Source: Vibrio vulnificus NBRC 15645 = ATCC 27562 (lineage in GTDB: Bacteria > Pseudomonadota > Gammaproteobacteria > Enterobacterales > Vibrionaceae). Taken from it: a stretch of DNA of 64,000 nt. Positions 1 to 10,904 of this stretch are shown in pieces (positions within the stretch are counted from its first letter, which is position 1; each line of letters begins with the position of its first letter). The DNA lies in assembly GCF_002224265.1 (NCBI RefSeq), contig NZ_CP012881.1:1426001-1490000 (forward strand), given 5' to 3'. Both the position numbers and the translations under genes were made by a program. The notes under the pieces are model-generated. The model did no database searches, had not been told where the DNA came from, and was given only the letters and a program-made list of their open reading frames with translations.

Positions 1-629
1 GGGGTACTCAACACGGCCCAGTAGCGGCTGAGTTTAAACACCGCTTGTTTTTCCGTCGCTGGGTTGGTCTCGCGCATGTTAAACAGCATCAGCGTGCCAA
101 TGACAACGGCAAAACCCGCCATAAAACTGAAGTTAGCGCGCCAGCCAAACTGCTGGGTTAGCCAGCTACCAAGAATGGGGGCAAGCGCAGGAATGAAACA
201 AATGGCCCCGTTGAGATAGCTGATCATTTTGCCACTCTTCTCTGGGCCGAAAATATCGCGAACTGTCGCAAAGGCTGCTACCGATGTCGCACACGCACCT
301 AAGCCTTGTAGCAGACGGGATACCAACAACCATTCAATATTCTGCGCGCTCCACGCCAATAAAGCGCTCAGTGCATAGATGGTGATACCACCCAATGCAA
401 CAGTTCGACGTCCGAGTTTATCTGCTAACGGGCCAGCAAACAGTTGGCCGACGCCCATGGCAAATAGGAACCAAGTAATCGTGTCTTGTGCCAATGCGTG
501 TTCAACCGAAAAGGTATTGGAAATAAGTGGCAACGCGGGAAGATAAATATCAATGGCCAACGGGCTGAACAACACAAGCAAGGTTAACAACGCCATTTGT
601 AATTTACTGATTTGGCTCTGACCTGACAC
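1..629 (-). CDS. MFS multidrug efflux transporter, Bcr/CflA type (partial, C-terminus outside window)
   Basis: This is the N-terminal part of an inner-membrane drug:H+ antiporter of the major facilitator superfamily; the gene runs off the left edge. The translation shows the Bcr/CflA-like start, with a first membrane helix followed by FSPLAIDIYLPALP, then the loop motif GPLADKLGRR and the helix-4 region VSRLLQGLGA. I place the start at a GTG at 627-629 because GGAG lies just upstream; an in-frame ATG at 594-596 is the alternative. It is divergent from the LysR gene at 736, so that regulator may control it. The family is clear; the substrate cannot be inferred. Confidence 0.85.
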   Translation of the reverse strand, partial: MSGQSQISKLQMALLTLLVLFSPLAIDIYLPALPLISNTFSVEHALAQDTITWFLFAMGVGQLFAGPLADKLGRRTVALGGITIYALSALLAWSAQNIEWLLVSRLLQGLGACATSVAAFATVRDIFGPEKSGKMISYLNGAICFIPALAPILGSWLTQQFGWRANFSFMAGFAVVIGTLMLFNMRETNPATEKQAVFKLSRYWAVLST

Positions 630-735
630 AAAACACTCCAAATTGAACAAGAACTTTGATCAGAGTTTAACCGCCTCGTGATATGAATGGAAATGATGTA
701 TACTCATCGCTGATATTCTTATTGGGAAATTCAGA

Positions 736-1677
736 ATGAACATCGAAAAACTCTCCCGGTTAGACCTTAATCTTCTAGTCTGCTTGAAAGTGCTGTTCGA
801 GGAACTCAATGTGACCCGCACTGCTCATCGACTTTGTTTAAGTCAATCAGCGGTGAGTAAAGCATTGGCAAAACTGCGTCAGCAGTTTGATGACCCCTTA
901 TTCGTTCGACATTCACACGGGCTTACTCCAACAGCGCGAGCACTGTTTCTCAAACCGAAACTGGATCTGTTGATCAACCAGTTAGAGCATCTTACCTTGC
1001 CGGAAGAGTTTCACCCTGAAAGCAGCGAATACCGCTTTCGTATTGCCGCAGTGGAAAGTGTTTATCCCCTGATCTTGCCGCACTTTCTACCATCCATTTT
1101 CCAGCAAGCGCCCAACGTCACCATCAGCACCCATTCATGGTCAGAACAGACCTTCAAGATGCTGCAGCGCGGTGAGTTGGATTTAGGTATGACAGGCAAA
1201 GACATCGACATCAACGATGCCAAGCTCACCATGTTGCCTCCGTTTGATATTTGCGAGCAGGAAATTTATCGCGACAATCAGATGTGCGTAGTGCGAAAAA
1301 ATCACCCTGCGCTGCAACAACCTTGGAACTTGGAAAACTACTTATCGCTGCGCCACGTGCAAGTGCGCTGTGATGGCAATGAACGCTGGTTGTTAGATTA
1401 TCGCCTCGCAGATATTGGCCGTGAGCGCGATATTGCCATCACCGTACCCGACTTCAATAGTGCCGCAAACCTCTGTTCCTACACCGACTTTGTCTTTACC
1501 GCACCAAGCCACTTTGTCTTGCTGGCTGCCAAACAACTCGACTTACAGGTACTGCCTTTGCCGATAGAATTTCCACCAATGGCATACACTCTGTTTTGGC
1601 ACAAAGACAGAGAAAATGACCCAGCGTTGAGTTGGCTACGCAACATGATCACACAGAAAACCCTGCATCTTAGGTAA
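736..1677 (+). CDS. LysR-family transcriptional regulator
   Basis: A 313-residue DNA-binding regulator of normal LysR length. Residues 8-67 form the winged helix-turn-helix, with the hallmark TRTAHRLCLSQSAVSKALAKLR followed in the family manner by DPLFVRH; this is the recognition helix and wing. From about residue 95 onward lies the periplasmic-binding-protein-like effector domain. It resembles the NodD/LeuO-like branch of the family (start motif LDLNLLVCL). It is transcribed divergently from the MFS efflux gene across a gap of about 100 bp, the usual layout for a LysR regulator and its target. The ligand is unknown. Confidence 0.9.
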   Translation: MNIEKLSRLDLNLLVCLKVLFEELNVTRTAHRLCLSQSAVSKALAKLRQQFDDPLFVRHSHGLTPTARALFLKPKLDLLINQLEHLTLPEEFHPESSEYRFRIAAVESVYPLILPHFLPSIFQQAPNVTISTHSWSEQTFKMLQRGELDLGMTGKDIDINDAKLTMLPPFDICEQEIYRDNQMCVVRKNHPALQQPWNLENYLSLRHVQVRCDGNERWLLDYRLADIGRERDIAITVPDFNSAANLCSYTDFVFTAPSHFVLLAAKQLDLQVLPLPIEFPPMAYTLFWHKDRENDPALSWLRNMITQKTLHLR

Positions 1678-1833
1678 AAATTTCGCCAATTGATTGCGCT
1701 GTTGGGCTAAAATGAGTAGCTTAACCGCCGATAGTCCTCCGGGCTCATCTATGGTCTGTGGTCCTTACATGGAAGATAAGGAGCAGCTCCCAACCTGAGC
1801 AAACGGAGCAAAAAGAACAAAGGAATCGTACAG

Positions 1834-3621
1834 ATGCACAAATCAACTCACGAGCGTGTTGTTGCCATTCGCACTTGGTTGCAACAGCACAATATCGACG
1901 CCCTACTCGTCCCACACGAAGACGAATACCTAGGCGAATATGTTCCCGACCATAACGAGCGTTTACACTGGCTAACTGGCTTTACCGGTTCCGCCGGCGC
2001 CGCCGTTATCACCCAAGAAAAAGCCGCCATGTTTGTTGATGGTCGCTACACCGTTCAGGTAACCAAACAAGTTCCTGGTGATTTGTTTGAGTATCGCCAT
2101 TTGATTGAAGAACCAGCTCTTGAATGGTTACAAGAAAACCTCGCTCGTGGTGCATCGGTGGCCATTGACCCACGCATGCACAGCGCCGCTTGGTTAAACA
2201 TGGCACAAGCGAAATTGGCTGGTGTGCTTGAACTTAACATCCTCGACAGCAATCCGATTGATGAGTTGTGGCATGATCGCCCACAGCCCGTCGTTTCTGA
2301 CGTTCGACTGATGTCGACAGAGGCCGTCGGCCAAAGCTCTGCCGATAAACGTGCGAACATCGCACAGCTGATCACCAAACAAGGCGTTGATAGCGCCGTT
2401 ATCACCGCGCTGGATTCGATTTGCTGGTTGCTCAACGTCCGCGGTTTGGACGTCTCTCGCTTACCCGTATTACTATCCCACGCGATTCTGCATGCAGATG
2501 GCCAAGTAGAGTTCTTCCTCGATCCTGCTCGCTTACCTGAAGGGTTTGATGTTCATGTTGGTCAAGGGGTGCAGGTTTTCCATCCTGAGATGTTGCAAGC
2601 TCGCCTTGAAAGCTTGACGGGCAAAAAAGTCCTGCTTGATGCCAGCACCAGTAACGCGTGGTTTAAACTGGTTCTGCAAAACGCGGGCGCTGTCGTTGTC
2701 CCGGGCGCGGATCCTTGCTTGATGCCGAAAGCCGCCAAAAATGCCGTTGAAATCTCGGGCATGAAAGCGTGTCACCTACGCGATGGTGCTGCGATGGTCA
2801 AATTCCTAAGTTGGCTTGATGCACAAGTGGCAAAAGGCATTTTGCACGACGAGGCAACTTTGGCCGACAAACTGGAAGCCATTCGCCGCGAAGATCCCAC
2901 TCTGATGGATTTGAGTTTCGATACCATTTCGGCAGCTGGCAGCAACGCCGCGATGTGTCACTACAATCATCAGAATCAGCCTCAACCAGGCCAACTCAGT
3001 ATGGATACGCTTTACTTAGTTGACTCTGGCGGCCAATACCTAGATGGCACCACCGACATCACGCGCACGGTTGCCATCGGCCAACCTTCAGCAGAAATGA
3101 TCAAGCAGTTTACTTTGGCCCTGAAAGGCCATATTGGTGTGGCTCGCGCTCGTTTCCCGAAAGGCACCCGCGGCTATCAAATTGATACCCTGGCTCGTCA
3201 ACACCTATGGGCGGAAGGCTACGACTATGATCACGGCACTGGTCACGGTGTGGGTCACTTCCTGAGCGTGCATGAAGGCCCTGCCAGCATTTCAAAACGT
3301 CAGATCGACGTGCCTCTTGTCGAAGGGATGGTGCTCTCTAACGAACCAGGTTATTACCGCGCGGACGCGTTTGGTATTCGTATCGAAAACTTGGAATTGG
3401 TGGTTGAGAAGCAAACCCAAGGTGACTTCCCTATTTTGACCTTTGAATCTCTGACTCGCTGTCCAATCGACAAACGTAACATCAATGTCGATATGCTCAC
3501 GCGTCCTGAACTCGCTTGGCTCAATGACTACCACCAAAAAGTATGGGATGACATTAGCCCATTGGTTGAAGGCGACGCACAAGTTTGGCTACGTGAAGCA
3601 ACGCGACCACTCAGCCACTGA
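1834..3621 (+). CDS. Xaa-Pro aminopeptidase, M24B family
   Basis: A 595-residue cytoplasmic metallopeptidase that removes an N-terminal residue preceding proline. The architecture is the long three-domain form: two creatinase-like N-terminal domains (about 1-310) and a C-terminal pita-bread catalytic domain. Metal-binding residues are visible in VDSGGQYLDGTTDITRT (two Asp), in HGTGHGVGHFLSVHEGP (His) and in LSNEPGYYR and IRIENLELV (two Glu). The length matches eukaryote-like aminopeptidase P rather than the shorter PepP of E. coli. The ATG at 1834 is the only start giving the complete N-terminal domain. It is a single gene closed by a strong terminator. Confidence 0.9.
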   Translation: MHKSTHERVVAIRTWLQQHNIDALLVPHEDEYLGEYVPDHNERLHWLTGFTGSAGAAVITQEKAAMFVDGRYTVQVTKQVPGDLFEYRHLIEEPALEWLQENLARGASVAIDPRMHSAAWLNMAQAKLAGVLELNILDSNPIDELWHDRPQPVVSDVRLMSTEAVGQSSADKRANIAQLITKQGVDSAVITALDSICWLLNVRGLDVSRLPVLLSHAILHADGQVEFFLDPARLPEGFDVHVGQGVQVFHPEMLQARLESLTGKKVLLDASTSNAWFKLVLQNAGAVVVPGADPCLMPKAAKNAVEISGMKACHLRDGAAMVKFLSWLDAQVAKGILHDEATLADKLEAIRREDPTLMDLSFDTISAAGSNAAMCHYNHQNQPQPGQLSMDTLYLVDSGGQYLDGTTDITRTVAIGQPSAEMIKQFTLALKGHIGVARARFPKGTRGYQIDTLARQHLWAEGYDYDHGTGHGVGHFLSVHEGPASISKRQIDVPLVEGMVLSNEPGYYRADAFGIRIENLELVVEKQTQGDFPILTFESLTRCPIDKRNINVDMLTRPELAWLNDYHQKVWDDISPLVEGDAQVWLREATRPLSH

Positions 3622-3654
3622 TAAACAATAGACAATGTCATTTGCTAACAATAG

Positions 3655-3689
3655 AAAAAGGGTTAAGGCAAAATGCCTTAACCCTTTTT
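3655..3689. terminator. Bidirectional rho-independent terminator after the aminopeptidase gene
   Basis: An 11-bp stem (GGGTTAAGGCA and its complement, loop AAA) is flanked by five A on the left and five T on the right, so it can end transcription from either side. It lies 34 bp after the aminopeptidase stop and abuts a parS site. Confidence 0.85.
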
Positions 3690-3704
3690 GTTTCACGTGA
3701 AACA
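3689..3704. promoter_or_regulatory. parS centromere site (ParB binding), intergenic copy
   Basis: The 16-bp perfect palindrome TGTTTCACGTGAAACA is identical to the bacterial chromosomal parS consensus bound by ParB/Spo0J. Its position near dnaA and the origin region of the large chromosome fits the role of parS in origin segregation. It immediately follows the terminator. A second identical copy lies in thiE. Confidence 0.9.
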
Positions 3705-3849
3705 CATCCACATGCCACTGTCATTCTTTACTGACTTTCATTGCGGCATTCTCGACTCACCCAGTGCATTGCTGACATTATCGAGCGGATCTCATACTCG
3801 TATGCGTATGATAGCGACTGTGTTGCCTAAGATAAGAGTAGTGTTTTAG

Positions 3850-4974
3850 TTAAGAGAACCGAGCCCCAGAATAGGCAGCATGCCAATCACGCCACACAGG
3901 ATCGAAACCTTTGCTGCGAATCATCTGCTCCACTTCTGCCGCACTCCTTTCATCACTGATCTCAAACTGCTCGAGTTCAACATCAGGCATCGCGTAACCA
4001 CCCGGCTGAGTTTTCGATGCAGCTGACATCGACGTGATACCAAGTGGTAGTACGTTATCGCGAAACAGAGCCGACTCACGCGTCGACAGCGACAGCTCGA
4101 CTTCTGGATTAAACAAACGATAGGCACAAATCAGTTGAACCAGCTGCTTATCACTCATTACCGATTTCGGCTGCAACGCCCCCGCGCAAGGACGCAAGCG
4201 AGGAAATGAAATTGAATAGCGTGTTTGCCAATAGGTACGTTCCAAATAGTCTAGATGCGTGGCAACGTAGAAGCAGTCCGTGCGCCACTCCTCCAAGCCG
4301 ATCAAAGCACCAATGCCAATTTTATCGATCCCCGCTCGCGCCAAACGGTCTGGCGTTTCGAGACGATAGTTGAAATTGGTTTTGTTGCCACGCAAGTGAT
4401 GTTGCGCATAAGTCGCTGGGTGATACGTTTCCTGATAAACCATCACCGCATCCAACCCCAAAAGCTTCAACTCTTGATAATGCTCTTGGCTAAGCGGCTG
4501 CACTTCCATCGCCAGATAGTTAAAAGCGCGTTTGATTTGCGGCAGCACTTGGCGGAAATAGTTCATGCCAACCTTACCTTCATGCTCCCCCGTCACCAAT
4601 AAAACGCTGTCAAACTTCATTGCCTTAATCGCCGCAATTTCTGCATCAATTTCTTGCATCGTGAGCGTGCGGCGTTTTAGGCGATTCTCCATTGAGAAGC
4701 CACAATAGGTACACGCATTGGCACAGAGATTAGAAAGATACAGTGGTATATAGAGCGACAACGTATTGCCAAAGCGTTTACGGGTTAACGCATAAGAACG
4801 CTGCGCCATCACTTCTATATAGTTCTCCGCAGCTGGCGAAATCAGCGCTTTAAAGTCTTCCAAATCGAGTTTGTTTTTGCTCAGCGCTCGCTCGACATCG
4901 AACGCAGTTTTGGCGTAGATCGATAACCTAATATCGTCCCAATTGAGCTGATTAAAATGTTCAACGAAACTCAT
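3850..4974 (-). CDS. thiH: 2-iminoacetate synthase (tyrosine lyase) ThiH
   Basis: A radical-SAM enzyme of 374 residues, the usual ThiH length. It cleaves tyrosine to dehydroglycine and p-cresol and so supplies the glycine-derived part of the thiazole ring of thiamine. The radical-SAM cluster motif CANACTYCGF is present near residue 90 with the CxxxCxxC spacing. ThiH works as a complex with ThiG, whose gene is 35 bp upstream in the same operon. It is the last gene of the thiC-thiH operon. Confidence 0.95.
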   Translation of the reverse strand: MSFVEHFNQLNWDDIRLSIYAKTAFDVERALSKNKLDLEDFKALISPAAENYIEVMAQRSYALTRKRFGNTLSLYIPLYLSNLCANACTYCGFSMENRLKRRTLTMQEIDAEIAAIKAMKFDSVLLVTGEHEGKVGMNYFRQVLPQIKRAFNYLAMEVQPLSQEHYQELKLLGLDAVMVYQETYHPATYAQHHLRGNKTNFNYRLETPDRLARAGIDKIGIGALIGLEEWRTDCFYVATHLDYLERTYWQTRYSISFPRLRPCAGALQPKSVMSDKQLVQLICAYRLFNPEVELSLSTRESALFRDNVLPLGITSMSAASKTQPGGYAMPDVELEQFEISDERSAAEVEQMIRSKGFDPVWRDWHAAYSGARFS

Positions 4975-5009
4975 GATGTTGCTCCGGTCAACAGACGCAC
5001 TTTCTCTTG

Positions 5010-5783
5010 CTAAGAAAGGCAGTCATCGAGAAAAGAGGTCAAAGGGCTGGATGCCACTGCGTGCGACACTTTGCCAGCAAGCCCCGACTCATAAGCCAAA
5101 CGCCCTGCCTCTACCGCCAATTTGAATGCAAGGGCCATGGCGATGGGATTGCGCGCAGCGGCAATCGCGGTATTCACTAGTACCGCATCGGCACCCAGTT
5201 CCATCGCATAAGCAGCATGAGACGGCGCGCCAATCCCGGCATCCACCACGACCGGCACGCTCGCTTGGTCGATGATGATTTGTAGGAAGTCCTGCGAAAC
5301 CAAACCTTTGTTCGAGCCAATTGGCGCACCCAATGGCATGACGGCAGCGCAACCCACTTCTTCCAATCGCTTACACAAGACCGGATCAGCATGACAATAA
5401 GGCAACACCACAAAGCCGTCTTTTACCAGCTGCTCTGCCGCCGCTAATGTTTCAATCGGATCAGGCATCAGGTATTTCGGGTCGGGATGAATTTCCAATT
5501 TAAGCCAATTAGTGCCCAATGCTTCACGCGCTAAATGCGCCGCAAAAATGGCGTCTTTGGCATTCTTGGCGCCGGAGGTATTGGGTAGTAAATTAACCCC
5601 CGCTGACAACAGTGGCGACAAGATGTCATCTTGCTGATCGTGGATATCCACTCTTTTCAACGCCATAGTAGCAAGCTGTGAACCCGATTGTTTGATGGCT
5701 TGTGACATCAATTGGCTGTTAGCAAATTTGCCGGTGCCCGTGAACAAGCGAGAATGAAATTGTTTGTCTGCGATTTTGAGCAT
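5010..5783 (-). CDS. thiG: Thiazole synthase ThiG
   Basis: A 257-residue TIM-barrel enzyme that makes the thiazole phosphate of thiamine from deoxyxylulose phosphate, dehydroglycine and ThiS thiocarboxylate. Typical segments are RLFTGTGKF near the start, [11 protein letters not shown] with the Schiff-base lysine, and the phosphate-binding motifs [25 protein letters not shown] (quoted for position, near residue 180) and [11 protein letters not shown]. The longer upstream reading frame is not real: the ATG at 5783 gives the normal ThiG N-terminus and lies four bases after the thiS stop, so the two are translationally close. Confidence 0.94.
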   Translation of the reverse strand: MLKIADKQFHSRLFTGTGKFANSQLMSQAIKQSGSQLATMALKRVDIHDQQDDILSPLLSAGVNLLPNTSGAKNAKDAIFAAHLAREALGTNWLKLEIHPDPKYLMPDPIETLAAAEQLVKDGFVVLPYCHADPVLCKRLEEVGCAAVMPLGAPIGSNKGLVSQDFLQIIIDQASVPVVVDAGIGAPSHAAYAMELGADAVLVNTAIAAARNPIAMALAFKLAVEAGRLAYESGLAGKVSHAVASSPLTSFLDDCLS

Positions 5784-5787
5784 GCGC

Positions 5788-5997
5788 TTATCCTCCAGCA
5801 ATTGCCTGAAATAGTGAGATAGCATCACCACTACTGAGCGTTTTGGTTTGCCATTCGCTGTGTGGGACAACTTGATTATTGATTGCAAAAACACAACCCA
5901 AGTGAGGCAGTGAGAGATGCTCAATGATGGATGCCAACGTCGCGTTGGTTGGCACCTCGTAGCTTTCGCCGTTGATGCTAATGGCTATGGTGTTCAT
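5788..5997 (-). CDS. thiS: Sulfur carrier protein ThiS
   Basis: A 69-residue ubiquitin-fold protein ending in the required diglycine (AIAGG). ThiF adenylates that terminus, which then carries sulfur as a thiocarboxylate for ThiG. The length is normal. It overlaps the 3' end of thiF by 20 bp and is followed at once by thiG. Confidence 0.95.
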   Translation of the reverse strand: MNTIAISINGESYEVPTNATLASIIEHLSLPHLGCVFAINNQVVPHSEWQTKTLSSGDAISLFQAIAGG

Positions 5998-6814
5998 TGC
6001 TTGATTCCTGTTTCTGAACCTGACAAACGCGGCAACTTGGATCTTTCACTACCGCTAACTGCTGCCAGCTTAACGTGAGCCCATCAAACAGATGCAACTG
6101 ATGGCAAGCGGTTTTAAACCTTCCCGTTGCCAGCTTTTGAATCGTTGCGATTGCTTGATAATTTCCCATTAGCCCCACAACAGGGCCTATCACCCCTGCA
6201 TCGCTGCACTTGCTCTGCGTGGGATTCTCTGCAAATGGAAAAAGGCAGTGGTAGCACGGAGGGTTTACTGACGTCGTTGTCGAAGAGGCATCTTGTTTCG
6301 CTTGGATTGAGTGGCGTGAGCCAAAGTCAAACGCGATAAATTGCCCTTTCCAACCAATTGCCGAGGCAGACACCAAAGGCGTGCATTGATTCAGGCAGGC
6401 TTGGTTGATCAACTGGCGTGTTGGAAAGTTGTCCGTACAATCGAGCACGATGTCCGCCAACATCACTTCCAAGTTGAGACGCTGCTCATTCAAACGCTTA
6501 TCAATGGTGCGAACACGTAATTCTGCATTGAGTTGCTTCAACTGCTCTGCCAGTGCATCCACTTTGAGACTGGCGAGATGTTGCTGACGAAAGGCAATTT
6601 GACGCTGCAAATTACTCTCTTCGACCACATCATCATCAACCAACACCAAATGGCCGACGCCCGCCGCAGCCAAATAGAGCGCCGCTGCGTTACCCAGACC
6701 ACCGCAACCAATGATCAATACATGTGCTTGAAGTAAGTTGGCCTGACCCGACTCACCGATTTCCGTTAATGCAATTTGTCTTTGATAACGAGTAAAGAGC
6801 CGATCATTCAACAT
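5978..6814 (-). CDS. thiF: ThiS adenylyltransferase ThiF
   Basis: A 278-residue E1-like enzyme that adenylates the C-terminus of ThiS. It has the ATP-binding [17 protein letters not shown] motif, [16 protein letters not shown] following it, CTDNFPTR in the middle, and two CxxC pairs (CYHC, CRVC) for a structural zinc. I start it at the ATG at 6814, giving [14 protein letters not shown], the normal family start. The longer frame would extend 22 residues into thiE with no support. The gene overlaps the thiE stop by 11 bp, indicating translational coupling. Confidence 0.93.
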   Translation of the reverse strand: MLNDRLFTRYQRQIALTEIGESGQANLLQAHVLIIGCGGLGNAAALYLAAAGVGHLVLVDDDVVEESNLQRQIAFRQQHLASLKVDALAEQLKQLNAELRVRTIDKRLNEQRLNLEVMLADIVLDCTDNFPTRQLINQACLNQCTPLVSASAIGWKGQFIAFDFGSRHSIQAKQDASSTTTSVNPPCYHCLFPFAENPTQSKCSDAGVIGPVVGLMGNYQAIATIQKLATGRFKTACHQLHLFDGLTLSWQQLAVVKDPSCRVCQVQKQESSNEHHSH

Positions 6815-8138
6815 GATTGGCCTCGCTTGTTGGCTCAAGACTATGCGTAGATACTGAGTCGAAACGCGCAAGCGTTGCATTAGAGACCATGACTTGCTTG
6901 AAGTGGTCTATTGCTGCCTTCACGTCTTTCGCCAAAGTGATCGCTCGCACCACGGCTAGTGAAGAGACTCCACATCGCCATACCGTCGCCGCATTGGTTT
7001 GATCGATACCACCAATGGCGACCGTGGGAACGCCGGTGATGGACTCATCATAAGGCATGGTATCAATCAGTTGCTGATAGAGTTTTAGCCTCACCAGCCC
7101 TTGCGGCAATGAAGGCATCTGTTTGGTGGTGGTAGGGAAAATGTGCCCTAATGCAATATAACTGGGCTGAAGTTGTACAATGCGTAACAGCTCATAATAG
7201 CCATGCGTAGATAACCCTAGTGCAATACCTGCATTCGCCAAGGCGGCTAAATCGGCCACTTGCAAATCTTCCTGCCCTAGATGCACACCATAGGCTTGAT
7301 GCTGAATCGCTAGCTGCCAGTAGTCGTTGATATAGACTTGTGCACCATAATGTCGGCCTAGCTGTATCGCACGCACAATCTGTTGCTCTAAATCGGTTTG
7401 GTTTGGATCTTTAATCCGCAATTGGACCGTTTTAATTCCTATAGGCAATAACTTCTCGATCCAACTGACATCGTCAACCACGGGATAGAGCCCTAACTGT
7501 TGAGCGCTAATCCGCGGAAACGCTTTTGTTAACGCTTCAATACTGTGGCTTGGTAAGATACCGAGCTCATCCAGGCGCAACACTGGAGTAGGAAACAAAG
7601 CAAAATCCGACACCCATGTTTCACGTGAAACATTCAACATCGCACGTGCCAAAGTCAGGCAATCTTCGATTGGAAAATCAAGTGCGCTGAGCGTGACCAC
7701 CCACGCCAAATGTCGATAGTTCGATTCCACACTATTGTTCTGAGGATAGTTTGGGAGTAATGAATATCGTAGTGCGCGAGTTTCATCGGCTAAAGGATGT
7801 CGCCACACATCGAACACTTCTCCTTGCTCCCCTTGCAAATTGATCAACAGAGTCTTGGCATTGCGACCTGAGCCCAAATAGGTGAATACGTCTGTGAGAG
7901 CAAGCGAATGATGATAATGAAGCGCAAAGTCATACGCGCCGAGATGACGACTGTCGTTATGGGTAAGATCCGTTTCGAATACGACCGTTTTGGCTGAAGA
8001 AATCAGTTGCAGTGTACGAGTTGGGCTAACGCCCAACTCTATATGGTCAATGGCAAAGCCTTGCTGCTTTGCCAAGAGCAAACACTGCTGAATTTCTCCC
8101 GTCAGCTCAATAATGGCAGAAGGAATCAGCAGTCTCAT
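6804..8138 (-). CDS. thiE: Thiamine phosphate synthase ThiE with long N-terminal extension
   Basis: A 444-residue protein about twice the length of a simple ThiE. The C-terminal part, from about residue 215, is the TIM barrel that joins HMP-PP to thiazole phosphate: TVQLRIKD, GVHLGQEDL, GLSTHGYYEL and GHIFPTTTKQM are visible. The N-terminal 200 residues look like a reduced HMP(-P) kinase-like domain, with a segment around residues 145-180 resembling the ThiD C-terminus. I see no intact ATP or anion-hole motif, so this half may be catalytically dead. It lies between thiC (2 bp upstream) and thiF. A parS site is embedded in codons 169-174. Confidence 0.88.
   Translation of the reverse strand: MRLLIPSAIIELTGEIQQCLLLAKQQGFAIDHIELGVSPTRTLQLISSAKTVVFETDLTHNDSRHLGAYDFALHYHHSLALTDVFTYLGSGRNAKTLLINLQGEQGEVFDVWRHPLADETRALRYSLLPNYPQNNSVESNYRHLAWVVTLSALDFPIEDCLTLARAMLNVSRETWVSDFALFPTPVLRLDELGILPSHSIEALTKAFPRISAQQLGLYPVVDDVSWIEKLLPIGIKTVQLRIKDPNQTDLEQQIVRAIQLGRHYGAQVYINDYWQLAIQHQAYGVHLGQEDLQVADLAALANAGIALGLSTHGYYELLRIVQLQPSYIALGHIFPTTTKQMPSLPQGLVRLKLYQQLIDTMPYDESITGVPTVAIGGIDQTNAATVWRCGVSSLAVVRAITLAKDVKAAIDHFKQVMVSNATLARFDSVSTHSLEPTSEANHVE
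7617..7632. promoter_or_regulatory. parS centromere site inside thiE
   Basis: A second perfect copy of TGTTTCACGTGAAACA lies fully within the thiE reading frame, where it encodes part of NVSRETW (residues 169-175). It is 3.9 kb from the intergenic copy, giving a small parS cluster for ParB loading and spreading. Confidence 0.88.
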
Positions 8139-8140
8139 TG

Positions 8141-10102
<1,962 letters not shown>

Positions 10103-10239
10103 TTATGCTGGATAAAAAGGTTTTGGATAAAAATGCTTGGCGGAAAGTTGTGACAAGAGGCGTTGAACACACAATTTAGAGATTCAATTTGTGGATTCAA
10201 GCTTTGATAAGACACCAGTTTGCACTGGTACAAGTATCT

Positions 10240-10325
10240 TCTCTTGTTCCCTTCGCAGGTTCTAACCTGATCAGGTTCAACGGATCCCGAATAAACGGTC
10301 TCAGCCCTAAGGCACTCCGACAAGT
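10240..10325 (-). promoter_or_regulatory. TPP riboswitch (THI element)
   Basis: Read on the minus strand, the segment has the conserved core of the thiamine pyrophosphate aptamer: GGAGTGCC, GGGCTGAGA, then TTGAACCTGATCAGGTTA and CTGCGAAGGGAACAAG. It is about 160 bases upstream of thiC. Between it and thiC is a 6-bp stem-loop (10214-10229, loop TTGC) that could be part of the expression platform. High TPP is expected to switch off the thiC-thiH operon. Confidence 0.95.
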
Positions 10326-10400
10326 GAAGCGATTATATGAAATCGGCTTGGTTAAACCAAGCCGACCTGTTTAAAATTTAACTCTATTTCGCTCATTGCT

Positions 10401-10781
10401 TCACGATTTGAGTAATTGGAAACCTACCCAAGCAGCAGTAATACTCAAAGTCACGTTTAACACAACGTTTAAGCCCATTTTGAAAAATGCGCCTTGCTGC
10501 ATCAGCAATACGTTATCCATCGAAAATGTTGAGAAGGTTGTTAGTGCCCCCAAAAAGCCCAAACCGATTATTTGTCGCCATGGCTCAGTTGCCAGCAACT
10601 CACTTTCAAACGCGGCAATCAAAAGCCCCATAATAAAGGAACCGACCACGTTTACAGTTAACGTACCATATGGAAAACCTCTGCCTAACAACACAACACA
10701 GAGCTCTGACACTAAGTAACGAGAACAAGCGCCAAAGGCGCCGCCCAAGGCGATGAAACCCATAATCGCAAATTGACTCAT
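10401..10781 (-). CDS. crcB: Fluoride exporter CrcB/Fluc
   Basis: A 126-residue, four-helix inner-membrane fluoride channel. Family signatures are GGAFGACSRYLVSE at the N-terminus, PYGTLTVNVVGSF (helix 2 with the conserved Asn) and GFLGALTTFSTFSMD (helix break with the Phe-box and Na+ site). The length is typical. The start has a GAGG Shine-Dalgarno. It is a single gene with no fluoride riboswitch recognisable upstream. Confidence 0.95.
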   Translation of the reverse strand: MSQFAIMGFIALGGAFGACSRYLVSELCVVLLGRGFPYGTLTVNVVGSFIMGLLIAAFESELLATEPWRQIIGLGFLGALTTFSTFSMDNVLLMQQGAFFKMGLNVVLNVTLSITAAWVGFQLLKS

Positions 10782-10904
10782 AGCAACCTCACAAATCTAA
10801 TGGCCACATTGTAGCCACATCCACACAGAGATCGAGTACAAAAAACAATAATTTCATTTAGATAACGTATCCGTAAATCGCCAAGATTTAAAAAGTTACA
10901 GGAG

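Noticed and set aside
1758..1955. A 65-codon plus-strand frame before the aminopeptidase
   Set aside because: It overlaps the aminopeptidase start in another frame and has a low-complexity, non-protein-like composition.
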